A stretch of DNA of 64,000 nucleotides, taken from assembly GCA_033725935.1 (NCBI GenBank), contig MU867108.1, forward strand, positions 62,001-126,000. The letters are read 5' to 3'. This DNA is from Cladorrhinum sp. PSN259 (lineage: Eukaryota; Ascomycota; Sordariomycetes; Sordariales; Podosporaceae). Of this stretch, positions 1 to 10,990 are shown piece by piece. The first letter of the stretch is position 1. Every line of letters begins with the position of its first letter. The position numbers and the translations under genes are program-made. The notes beneath the pieces were generated by a model. That model worked only from the letters and a program-made list of their open reading frames with translations. It did no database searches and was not told the origin of the DNA.

Positions 1-169
1 ATCAAACGTGTCTCAATTGCACTCTGCAGAAAAACTTTGTATAAAGTCGTCCCACCCGTGACCTTTCTTTTTTTCGTCGACTTGAACAGATCGCACAACA
101 GCAACAGAAAAAACAACAACATCATCATCATTACCACATCCACCCACCATCATTATCGCCACCGTCATC

Positions 170-1084
170 ATGGTCAATCTGGGCACGCCGACCACCGTCT
201 ACCGCACATGGATGGCCAACCCACAGGCCATCCGGCGCGAGGTTATCTTTGGGACCTCGGCCAGCCTCCGCCACCCTTCCAGGTATGTTATGTTTGCCTA
301 TCTTTGCCTCCATCTCTTTCTCCACCTCTCACTCTCACACGAACACGCCTTGGAAGACACTAACGGAGCATTGCGTATAGGGCCACCGACCCGAACAACA
401 AGCCCTTCGACAAGCACGAGTGGTGCGACCACGACGGCTGCAGGTGCTGGTATGAGAAGACGACCTACCAGCGCCATGTGAAGGCCTAGTAAGTTGCCCA
501 GATACGGACCGAGAATCTCTCGACTTTTGTAAGGAAAGATACCAACACTACTGATTAATAGTCACACCCCAGGACAGCTGTGCGGTTGGCCCGTCGAGGG
601 CGCCGAGCACACCGTCTGCACCGTCGGCCCGTTCCGAGATGCAGCAACCGAGCGGATGCATCGGCAGAACTGCCACCACATCTTCGTCCGCGGCGAGACC
701 GGCTGGGAGAGGCGAGACTCGGAGGACGCGGCGTGGCTCTGCCACTACTCCTCCACCCTCCTCACTCGTTGCCTCCGTGAGGATGTCTTTGAGCTCAACG
801 CCATCCGGCGTCGCGTCCAAGACGAGTACCATGATCTTCGGATGAAGGGCAAGGCTGTTTCCGGGCTCCCTCAGGGACTCAGCATGCTGGAGGGTGAGGA
901 GCCCATCCCCGACGAGGCATGCACCAGCAGCATGACTCGGGGTGACCTCGTTGCCGAGGTCATTCAAGTTCGGGGCAGAAAGAGGCAGTGGCGAGCGGGT
1001 ATGGAGTGGGCTGCGAAGATGATGGCTCAGAGAGGTGAAACCTCCCTTGCTGTCCCCGTCTTCGAGTTGTATGACAATGCCTAA
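170..1084 (+). CDS. small protein with two C2H2-like Cys/His clusters
   Basis: Three exons, join(170..282, 381..488, 562..1084), give 247 aa. Both introns have good borders (GTATGT...TAG and GTAAGT...TAG) and phases agree. Residues 52-75 show C-x4-C-x11-H-x4-H. About 10 residues later comes C-x11-C-x13-H-x4-H, so the N-terminal half holds two C2H2-like units with spacing unlike a classical finger. The C-terminal half, from the third exon, is charged and probably helical, with no motif I know. No signal peptide or membrane segment is visible. Zinc binding is inferred from the Cys/His spacing only; a role in nucleic-acid or protein binding is a guess. I do not recognise a named family. The start is the first ATG of the open first exon; the left flank of the gene is cut by the window edge. 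Confidence 0.6.
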
Positions 1085-3874
1085 CGCTACGGCCCCACAG
1101 CTTTCAGCAATGCCACAACTTCTTGTCAGTCGAGATAACTTTGAGTTTTGTCGATGATAACGGCAACGTTGTGGCTACACTCTGACCGTCGGCTATACGG
1201 GCGATTGTGAAGTCCCAAATCAAGCATCTGCCTGGTGGCGACGGCGAAGAGACTGCCAGCGGCTTCCTTGACAACATCCACCGCACATCATTTGATAAAT
1301 TTTGAAAATACCTAGCTGGTATGAGTCTTGAAAGTTCGTTTACCGCTCGTGGGTCCGCCTCTGCGTCGTCTATGCTGTGCCGATATTGGCTGCAAGTCTT
1401 CGTCAGATCGAGCGCGACTGCCATCCTCTTGTCACAACATCCTGGTATATTGGTCAATCTCAGAGAGCTTGGTGGCATCTCGCTGGTCGTTCGTATAGAA
1501 TTGAGAATTCATACAGGCTTGAGAAGGAGAAGTTCTGCACTGGCACCGCGATGATTTTTGTTTTTCAGTTTTCTTCTCTAAGTTTTCTTTTCTAGCTCCC
1601 TTTTCAAAGATAATACCCGACTACATCGCTTCTGCACTCTTTGGTTTCCCAGCGTTAATATTCCTCTAAACAAACTTCAGCGTGAAGGTAGCTGCTTGGA
1701 CTGGATTTAAAGTGCGTGCGTAATAGACGGCTACAGGATGGGTTCCACCTCTTTTCGTGATTTCCTTTGAGCACACTCCTTTTGAATTGGTTTTGATGAC
1801 CCATTGGTGTGTTCATTGTTCACATTCCGTTACTTGGAAATCTCCTTCCCGCTGTCCGAGCAAGGCTCTGTCACTTCTTGACCATCATAGATCAGAACCC
1901 GGATATCGCAATCCCCTCACGGGAATGCCAAACCTTCTTTGCCCCCTAGCTTGCGGCTAGCATGGATCATACTGTATCAGATCTGGCATCCAATGCTAAT
2001 CTTGACCACCACGTTCTGACGAGGCTGCGAGGCTAGCGACGAGTTGGGACGAACAAAGGATCCTGAAGTGGAGTAAGCGAAATGCGGGTGGGTCTACTTT
2101 CTGCAACAAGGCTGTTGACTCTCTTGCACGCTTTCCGACCATTCGATTCCTTGGCCGGACAGGGCCTCTTCCCTTACCGTCGGTGCCGTAGCGCAGCAAG
2201 TCTGCGTTTATTGCCGGCACCAGAATCATCTTGGATTACCTCGGACGTCTTGGCTTATAACCACTATCTATTATCATCCTCTCGGCCAGATTTTCATTCT
2301 ACGGCAGTCTTAAGGGGTCTAACCTTTGGCTTGTAAGTACCTCAAGATATGGCTCACGATAGAGTATGTGCTGCAGGGTGGGGCACCTGGCTAGTGCTGG
2401 CAGGCCACCTATGTAGGTCTTAGGGCTTGGGAAATCTCCCACTTTTCCATAGCTTAGATTAGCTTCCCTAATCCACCACCTTTCTAGCTGCAGTTCCCAC
2501 AGGTTATAAGCCCTCTTTTCCGCAACAACGCAACAACGGAAATTCCATCAATCGAAGGAGTTCCAAGCGTTGATTTTAATTGTCAATTGCTGGTATTAGA
2601 CGACTTTTACGGAAGCGCAACGACTGCCGCACAGAGTAAGAAAGAAATCTTCATACGTAACTGACAACGGAGTCCTCTCAATCTTGCCGAAGCGGCAGAG
2701 AGCAAAAAGAACAGGACAGTATACTTCCTTTTGTCAGAACAAAGCGATATATAACGCTTTGAGGCAGCCAGTTGCTTGAGAAGTTGCAAGCGCTGCCATC
2801 AATAATATCGAAGTGATATTCTCCCTCCTCATTCGAGCAGTGAGGACTGAAAGACTCCGACGCGGAGCAGTGAGAAGGACCATCATTAAGAACCCCACCC
2901 AAGGACGAAGATTCCCGTAGTATGTGGTTCTTAAAGTCTGGACAGAAGTTAGCAGAGTGCGAATCAGGACTCCCAATCCATGAAATCACGGATTATTTAG
3001 CACGCGACACGAAAGCTTCGCTCCGGATTTCGACATTATCTCTGATCTGAATCGGCAAGCTACGGCTGCACGACTACAACTTTACTATGTGGGACGACGA
3101 AGCCGAAAAGAATTTATTAACGTGTCTCGCACTCTAGAAACACAGATCACGATACCAGAATCCGGAACCAATCATCTAATTTCTCCATCTTTGGCACCGT
3201 GCTACTCGCCCGATCGTCGGCAGAACGATTATATATGCCGCAGCCAGCTATTTTCGGCCCCAGCATCGTATTTCTTGCTGTCACTCGGTATCTTGCCTCC
3301 TAAGCGCCACAGATCTTGTTGAAATAGAAAACTTTCAAAAATGAATACAAGTCGATGCAGATGATCAAATCGTATTCCTCAATATTAAAGGCCGCCATCC
3401 ACTATCGCCCGTCGTTGAGAGGGCCCGATTTATCTTTTCTCTATACCGATATCATTTTCTCAAGTTGGCACGCGGTCCAAGAAATCTCTTGTGCAAACTG
3501 TCACCAAGAGTATGTCCATATATGGTAAATCTATGCCAGAAAAGAGCAAAATTTATCAAGTATACCTGCTTTACTCCTTTCTATGTCTTTGCTTGTCTTT
3601 TACGCCCATGTATTTCACGTCAACGTCGCCGATTCGATATGCTCCTGCTCTTCAATGCGAAGTTGGTACTTTGTGGGAAGATTTGTCCGCACGGTCGGTG
3701 GGCAGGTAAGCACCATCGTTCACTTCACGAAAGATATGGAAATCGGCTTTCTTTTCCTCACTCAACCCTAGTAGTTCACGCAAAGGATACGTCAGCCTCT
3801 TGCTACCTACTAGCCACTCGTTTTCTGAAATGCAGACCGGTGAAGTTTGATACCAGGTATATATAACGCCCACC
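1085..3874. other. 2.8-kb stretch without a supportable gene
   Basis: Only short, unrelated reading frames occur on both strands, with many stops and no conserved motif. A frame around 1104-1478 and another around 2082-2336 are open but resemble nothing I know and lack splice partners. No tRNA, tandem repeat or transposon terminus was seen. This could be old decayed sequence or long regulatory DNA. Confidence 0.5.
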
Positions 3875-5181
3875 TCACGAACAATCTGTACCCGCCGGCG
3901 GTATCCATCCAATTTCCTGCACGGCCCAGTGAATCAACAGCCGGTTCTCATCATCTAACAGGTCGTAGACGTGGGCGATGAGATGGGTCCCCCAACCTTG
4001 TATCCACCAGTGGCCGTCGAGCTTCTTCAGCAGCACGCAGAAAAAGGCAAAAATGGCCACAGCCTCCTGCGTCGGCGTCCGCAAAAGTGGGAGCAGGTCC
4101 TCGGCACTCAAGAACACCCAAATGAAGACATCCACCATCTCGTACCGTCCCACACACGCGTCGGCCTGGGCGAACGACTTGTTCAGCTCGGCGATGGCAC
4201 GCATGTAGATCCCGCGCAGCGCCTCGTCCACTAGCGGCCGGTGCACAATAACCTCCTCCAGCTCAGCCAGCGCGGCGTGCGCGGCCGAAGCAAAGACGTC
4301 GGCTTCCTCGCGCAGTTGGAAGCGGGCGACCGAGTGCGCGAACAGCGGCGCCATCCGCCCTGCTGTTGGCACTCCCGCAAGCTCAATGAGTCCCTTGGTT
4401 CCGCGGATCAGATACACCCAATCAGGAAAGCCGGCGTTCTCACCGAGGAGGAGGGCGTCGTCGGATTTGCGGGGCCAGCCGAGCGCTGCACACATTATTA
4501 GACGGGTAGACCGGATGCAAGAGGGAGAAACAAAGAGGCAGGACGGGACGCACCGTAATAAGTTGTCAAGACTGAAAAGAAAAAAAGGAGCTGCGCGTTC
4601 TCGGGCGTCGCATTCAATACGAGGGGAATGGATGCCTGGGATGCAGCCCGATGGTGGGTGATGGCGGCGGCGAGGTAGTGGTCACGCATGTGCTCGCGGT
4701 GGTGGGCGAGGTGAAGACTCGAGAGAGCCAGCACGCCCCGCATGATGTAGTCGCAGTCGAGTCCCACCTGCACCACCGTGTTTCGGTAAAACTCCCTTAT
4801 TACTGGGCTTTCTGACAGAGTCAGGTAAGTCGTGGTCGTGTAATTATGCAGCAGTTCTAAATCCGTCATGTTCAGGCCCGTGGGAGACAGGCCCGGCTGC
4901 GGAGTCCCCCCAATCTCTGCAAAGTCGCAGTCTACTTGCCGTCGTACGCAGTTCGAACATGATGGCTTCTTCTCGTCGCACTATACAAAGACATTATCGA
5001 GTGTTGGCTGAGATTGAATGCAGCATTGCAGTCGGGAATGCGTGATGCTCACCTTTATTTTTCGAGTCTTGCAGTTCTTGCAGCCTAGATGATTAAAATG
5101 ATCAAACGATGGTCTAATTAAAAGGATGAAAGCCAACTTACCTGAGCGGCTCTTGTGGTGTGCCCTGCGTTTGGTGGCCAT
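3875..5181 (-). CDS. Zn2Cys6 fungal transcription factor
   Basis: Four exons, complement(join(3875..4485, 4554..4980, 5053..5084, 5142..5181)), encode 369 aa. Splice sites are GT-AG and phases fit throughout. The N-terminus carries a complete binuclear zinc cluster: C15-x2-C18-x6-C25-x6-C32-x2-C35-x6-C42, preceded by a basic KRR...HHKSRS stretch. Two introns interrupt the cluster, a common arrangement in this family. The remaining ~325 residues form the helical regulatory region typical of short Zn2Cys6 regulators of the UPC2-like type ('VLALSSLHLAHHR', 'FFFSVLTTYYALGWPRK'). It should act in the nucleus on paired CGG-type sites. The divergently transcribed RTA1-like gene starts 498 bp away, so shared control is possible but unproven. 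The target pathway cannot be read from sequence. Confidence 0.85.
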
Positions 5182-5679
5182 TATGGAACTGTCCAAACCC
5201 GGGTGGATTGATTTGTGGGTTGAAGTCTCGCATTTGTCCGAACAAAATACGACGGATACGAGCCCCCTGGCGGATGGTCCGTGTTAGTGTTGTCGCTCGT
5301 TTAGGTACGAGCGCTGGGCGTATTCCTCGGATTGGTGGGAATGGACGTATCAGTTGTTAGCGCAGCAAGACTGATCCTGGAGCAGATTCCACCAAAGTGC
5401 CCATGACACGCTAACAACAAATACACTACGAGAGACCCACTGGTGTAAAAGTAGGCAAGGCATGCTAGGTAAAAAAATGTCTTGAGCACTGCCCCCTATC
5501 TTCAAACCACCAAAGAAATTTCGAAAGTAGTGCCGATGATGTGTATATATCATTAGTGCCCATTTCGACAACACTGATCGTTTGTCTTCACTTGTTCGTC
5601 TGTCTTTAAAGAGTCCCCCCATCTGGCCACAGTCCCTTCAAATTCCCTTCGGCCACCATCGAATCATCCGCCCATCAAA
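5182..5679. promoter_or_regulatory. shared divergent intergenic region, Zn2Cys6 factor / RTA1-like gene
   Basis: The 498-bp gap between two divergent starts must hold both promoters. It contains a TATA-like run (TATATATC) near 5543. No confident paired CGG operator was identified by eye. Confidence 0.4.
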
Positions 5680-6657
5680 ATGGCAAACTCGACGACCTCA
5701 GCCGAGGCTGGGGCAGCCGAATCCTTTGACTTCGCCCTGTACCGATATAAACTGTCATTACCAGCCGCCATTGTTACTGTCGTCGTGTTCTTCATCCTCA
5801 CGCTTTTGCACGTCTGGCGTATATACCGCCATCGCTCATTCTACTTTACTGCTTTTACTCTCGGTGGTTGCTGTACGTACCTCACCTACCTGTATCCTTC
5901 TTTTGGTGATCACTCTAACAAGGCGGTTTTGTCTCGGTTCACAGTTCAAGTGATCGGTTATTGTGGCCGGATCTGGTCCCACTTCGACGACACGGCCATC
6001 GGCGGCTTCGTACTCCAGGCCATTCTCATCCTTGTTGCGCCGGCCCTGTACGCGGCATCCATCTACATGATTCTCGGACGGTTGATACGCTCTTTGCACG
6101 CCGAGACGATTTCCATCATCCCAGTCAAGTGGATGACCAAGGTCTTTGTTGTGGGCGATGTCCTGTCCTTTCTTATGCAGGCCGGTGGAGGCGGCATCCA
6201 GGCAGCCGGCACCTTGGAGTTGTTTAACATTGGCGAGAAGATCATAATTGTCGGTCTCTTCATCCAGATTTTCATGTTTGGGTTCTTTCTCGTCACCACC
6301 GTGGTATTCCACGTTCGATTCCGCCGGTGCAGTGGTCCCGATACATGTAGACAGCAGACTTTTGTCAGGTGGAAACGCCATTTAACGGTGCTGTACGTTG
6401 TTAGCGCCATCATTCTGGTGCGAAGCATCTTTCGTGTGGTGGAATACGTCCAGGGGAACAGGGGGTATCTCATCTCGCATGAGATTTTCCTTTACCTCTT
6501 CGATGCTGTGCTCATGGCGTTGGTCATGGCCATCTTCTTCGTCTTTTACGTCGACGACCTCGAGCCGTCCAATGCCGAGAAACGCGATAATAGTAGCGCC
6601 ATCGAGATGCTGCCAAGTCGAGACAGCGATGGTCCGGGTATGTTGTCACGTCCATAG
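5680..6657 (+). CDS. RTA1-like seven-helix membrane protein
   Basis: The reading frame is open across 978 bp, but an in-phase 72-bp segment (5873-5944, GTACGT...CACAG) looks like an intron. Removing it gives join(5680..5872, 5945..6657), 301 aa, and restores 'GGCFQVIGYCGRIW', which matches the conserved loop after helix 2 in RTA1/RTM1 family proteins. Seven hydrophobic segments follow in order, with the family's 'ALYAASIYMILGRLI' and 'GDVLSFLMQAGGGGI' blocks and a short hydrophilic C-tail. Known members (yeast RTA1, RSB1, RTM1) are plasma-membrane proteins tied to lipid translocation and resistance to toxic amphiphiles; the substrate here is unknown. It is divergent from a Zn2Cys6 regulator. 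If the intron is retained the protein would have 325 aa, so alternative splicing would not break the frame. Confidence 0.85.
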   Translation: MANSTTSAEAGAAESFDFALYRYKLSLPAAIVTVVVFFILTLLHVWRIYRHRSFYFTAFTLGGCCTYLTYLYPSFGDHSNKAVLSRFTVQVIGYCGRIWSHFDDTAIGGFVLQAILILVAPALYAASIYMILGRLIRSLHAETISIIPVKWMTKVFVVGDVLSFLMQAGGGGIQAAGTLELFNIGEKIIIVGLFIQIFMFGFFLVTTVVFHVRFRRCSGPDTCRQQTFVRWKRHLTVLYVVSAIILVRSIFRVVEYVQGNRGYLISHEIFLYLFDAVLMALVMAIFFVFYVDDLEPSNAEKRDNSSAIEMLPSRDSDGPGMLSRP

Positions 6658-6993
6658 GTATGGTGTTGATCTACATTCAGACTTGGAACACCACAGGGGT
6701 CGAATTAGAATCAGTTATCCACCCTTGATAAAATAATAATAGAGTTAGATATAATAGATATAACGACCTAGTTGTCTGTTGTTTACCTTGTTAATCAAGG
6801 TCAAGTTGTCTACATTATCAGGAGGAGCAATCACCATGTGCAAGGTCCCTAAGAGTAGCGGGTCTGTCTGCTGCACCAGGCGGGGCAAGGCCACACATGG
6901 CAAACACTGAACTCACTGAAAACCACGACTTCCTGCGACTTTTCGTCTCGATTATCACTTTTAATCTCATCAACAACGTCACGGTCAACAACA
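6658..6993. other. intergenic, 336 bp
   Basis: Holds the 3' region of the RTA1-like gene (AT-rich around 6730-6760) and the promoter of the F-box-like gene. Nothing else was recognised. Confidence 0.4.
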
Positions 6994-8278
6994 AAATGGA
7001 GACACTACCAGTCGAAGTTCGGCTGACCATCATGGAACATCTCGACCTCGTCGGTCTACGTGCTTTCGTCAAGGCCTCCCCGAGCAGCCATCAACTGTAC
7101 CAACAATGGCGCGAGCCCGTTCTTCGAAGTGCGCTCTGTGTCACATTCGGCGTCGTCGCCCCAGAGGCTGTGGCAGCTCACCACTTGAGCAAGCTACCTG
7201 CCTACGAAACGAGTGGGAAATACGCGGCAGAGCGATACATCAAGATCCATTTGCACCTTCGGCGCTTGGCTCACAGTCAATGAAAGATCTTGTCGCTATG
7301 GCCAACTTTCATTTTACCGTCATCGAGTTCCACGTCATCACCTTTTGTCAGTATGCCGACTGGAACTACCGTCGTACACTTGTCGTCCTAGACTCCATCG
7401 CCGCCGACGCTGACAGAAGGCTTCCCTTTTATAACACATTTCAGCATGTAAAATCTCACTGGCATCAAGGGCCCCGCACAGTGATGCCAGGAGTATCCCT
7501 CGGCCTGGAAACGCACCCCATTTCCAGCATCGAAAGGGTTCGACTAATCTCTGCCCTGTACCGCTACTATTTATGCTCACGTTCTCTTGCAAAGCAATAC
7601 GGTTTTCTCTGGTTCCCTTCAAAGCTCTCAAAACTGATGACAAGACGCCTCTCCATACCGATTCATGAACGACAAGGACTGTACGCCATCTCGCAATACG
7701 TCTCTAATTCGATCGGCAATATTCTCCGGATGGGTCTCAAAGAGTCCGGCCGTATTCATGAGGACGGATTGACGTCACTGACCTTTGACATACTCAACAA
7801 GGAGCTGTCAAAGTCGCACAAGAAAGGACTAGGTGAGCGCAGCCTTCTCCTGACATTGTAGATTGACCATGGCTAACATTTTGCTGTTAATGATTTAGAC
7901 TTTGACGACCCAGAAGGGCCACAGGGCTTGTTCAGCAGGACCAATGAGCCACAGGTTCGAGAATTGATTCACAGCTTTTTCGAATGCGAAGGGCTGGTGA
8001 CTTTGTCCGCTCTCATCAAAGGCTCAAGGTGGGCATCGTTTCATGACAACCAGATCTGGAATAATGGGCACAAGCTACATGTAGTTGGACGCGGCACTGA
8101 AGACACTTTAGCGGTCTTTGATGTCAGATCGAAATACAAGCAAATCGCCAAGGGCGGTCCTGTCTCTCCGGGCTGGGAGTACCTGCGGGATTACTGTACA
8201 CTACATCCACGGTCCGTTCATTGTTTAGTGGCAGAGAAAACTCGTTGGCGGTTTCGCGCATGGGGGTATACCATCTAG
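6994..8278 (+). CDS. F-box-like domain protein, one uncertain intron
   Basis: The N-terminus 'METLPVEVRLTIMEHLD' followed by 'LRAFVKASPSSHQLY' fits the F-box-like opening common in large fungal families. F-box proteins act as substrate adaptors of SCF ubiquitin ligases. The frame changes between 7212 and 7283. A 64-nt intron, 7213..7276 (GTGGGA...CTCACAG), resolves it with exact phase. The donor is weak and the skipped part also reads as plausible protein, so a one-base frameshift is the alternative. The second intron, 7833..7898 (GTGAGC...TTTAG), is clear. The model join(6994..7212, 7277..7832, 7899..8278) gives 384 aa. No leucine-rich, WD40 or kelch repeats are visible in the C-terminal part, so the substrate module is unknown. 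Confidence 0.6.
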
Positions 8279-10990
8279 GATCAGGAGCGGTTCAATTGAC
8301 CGCATCCATATTGGGTTACGAATGTATACATATTGTGTAGGGGTGTCAGAGAAGGTTGTGTGCGGGGAGAACTGTCTGAGAGACTCGGGTACGGAGTCGG
8401 ATACTGAGAGCGACTCGGAGTCGTCTGATGATAGCTCCAAGGACTCGGAAGATGAGGAAGAGGACGATTCCTAGGATCAGAATAACTAGAGAGTGATTAT
8501 ATCTCTTCGAGGCCTAGCTACTGTTATTTACGTATTGGAGACCTCTAAGGACACAGATCTTCTGACCCAGAAATAGATTTCTAATTACTCTTGGCGTCCA
8601 AGCTAATTTTGTCCCTAATCGAGGAGTCTAGTGTACCTGCCTGCTCAGGTAAGCAACGATAATGCACGGTGTCTCTAGCGCTGGTCTTAGACCCTGACCA
8701 ACAGTTTCAACAGAGGCTACCTACCCAACTTGGATAAGTGTCAACACGGGCAGCAACAGCGAATTAGAAAGCCATCCTCACGAGTTAAAATAAGCGAGGG
8801 GCGCATGTTGGTTGGGACTACGTGGACTGGACCAACAACATGAAGCCAACGCAATATTGACGGCAACTTTTTTGTAATCGAATGCTTTTATAATTCCAAA
8901 GATCCGTACATACGCCGGAATGGGAAAACCAAGACGAGCAGGGAGGGCCCGAAAGCTAGAGCAGCATTAGGTAGTCTGCAGTGCAGCCATTCGGTACAGG
9001 TTACGCTTTAGTTGCCAATCAGCCCTATGAGTCAACGCTGAGCAGGGTTTGACTTGACAGGTTACAAACCCCTCAACCAGTTGGCGGTGTTGTGCAACAA
9101 CATCCGGCGTCCTTATCGAGTATCATTATTCTACAGTGGTAATCCTGGTACGGCCGGCGTTTATAATAATGTCCGGTTCCTTCTCAATACCACCCTGCGC
9201 ACCAGACCAAAAAGGCTGCCGCAACGAACATGGTTTCTGCTCGATAAGGACATGTGATATGTTGGCGCATCTGGATTACCGCAGGAGGTTATATCTATGC
9301 TCCCTGTCCGTTTCACTTCCCCAGCTAAGCCCTTTCGAACCCCTGATGATTTAGACAAGAATTTAACTAGTCGCCAAGCTGACCATTGCCTTGGGCTTGC
9401 GGCAGTGGCCTTTAGCTCCGGTCTAGTCAAGGCTCAGGAACCGTTTGGTGGCAAACTAAAATCTGACTGCCCGGGTGACATGCAGTACCAGGTACCTACT
9501 ACCGTATGCTATGCCTCTGCTGGATAGTTTACGGCAGCGGTCGTTAGCTCCGTTCTAGCTTCGGCTGAAAGGCCGCCTATAATGTGACCAGATGATGGCA
9601 AGCATTATAGGTAGGCTAACATTGCCGAGCGTTCAATGTTGACAGCCACGACAGCCTGCGCCAATTCATGCACTGCGCTTGCTCCTGCAAGCCGAAAGAC
9701 CAACTATCAAAGGCACGGCATCCAATCACTCCAAGTTTTTAACGGCACGAATTTTCTCCAATCATACCCTGACTAAACCCAGCTCATCATTCCCATCTAA
9801 GCACCAGACCTCAAATCGTATACGCAAGCGACACTTGACAAAGGCAGGACAGGCAAACCCAAGTCGCGCTTATTAGCTGTGCCTTCCTTCCCTAGGTTCC
9901 TCATTTTCGTATAACGTTTCCAGAAAGGAAACAAAACGCGCCGATCGATACATGCCGTCGGCCAAACATCCGTCCGATCCAAATCGCAAAAAAAAGTCCG
10001 AGGATATACATTCTACCACACAATAACATATCTTTCGAATGCGAGCTTGACCCCAAGCTCTCCTTTCCTTCGCCGCATTTGCTAGTATACTTGACTCTCA
10101 ATCCCCGCCTTGCCCCATCGGTAACGTTCCATCCCAACTTGGAAAGTTCCTCCACGCCTGTCTGGTCTGGGTGTTACCGTGGCGTGCAGTAGGACGCACT
10201 ACTTTATTCAGCCACCATGTCTCACTTTACCCCTAGTGTACAATACACGTAGCATACGCTGGAACCTGCACAGATGAAAAAGAAACTGCGGGAACGCTGT
10301 TGCTCGCCGTTGAGACGCATGCAATCGCCTACGTAACCTAACCTAATTAATCATCCATCCATCCAAAACCTTTCCAACTATTCCCAGAAAGGAATGGAAC
10401 TCGGAAAGAAGAATTCCAAATATTCTTCCTTGCATATACTACTGTACAAAAGCACCGACGGCTGAAAAATGGTATGTACCAATGTACTTGTATTTGTGTT
10501 TTCCGGACAACCCCTGAACTCCTCAGGCCGGGGGACCCGACTCAGCCAGTGTTCTCGCACTGTCCATGTATGTACCAATGTACCAAGTTTCCCCCCCCTC
10601 CCATACCATCATCCCTCTCTCCCTCTCCCCCAGATTCTAAGAGTGGTATTCCAAAGCAGTGGCACGAATACTGGGAACCGAATCCATCCCGTCCTGTCAT
10701 GTCAACCCGAGGAGGTCCGGCCCTTTTGACAAAAGTGTAAAAAGTCTCGATTACTACTATCAGATTCCACACAAGGAAAAGGAAAGTCGGGAACGTTTTA
10801 ATTACCACCAAAATAAGTTACAAAAAAGTAGATACACCCCCCTTCCCATACCAGAAGTGAGCAGGGAAAAAAAAAAAACTCGCCGGTATTATCATCAAGT
10901 TCTTCCAATCCTAATTATATCTCCCTTTCCCTTTTCCCGGACAATCTTTTTTTTTTTTTTTTAACCTTTGAAAACTAAAAACAATTACTC
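8279..10990. other. 2.7-kb intergenic stretch, no supportable gene
   Basis: A 51-codon frame at 8322..8474 ends in a Ser/Asp/Glu-rich acidic tail and may be an alternative 3' exon or chance. The rest holds only short unrelated frames and several homopolymer runs (A at 10867-10878, T at 10947-10962). No RNA gene or transposon end was seen. Confidence 0.45.

Noticed and set aside
5836..6381. 181-codon minus-strand frame
   Set aside because: Antisense shadow of the RTA1-like gene.
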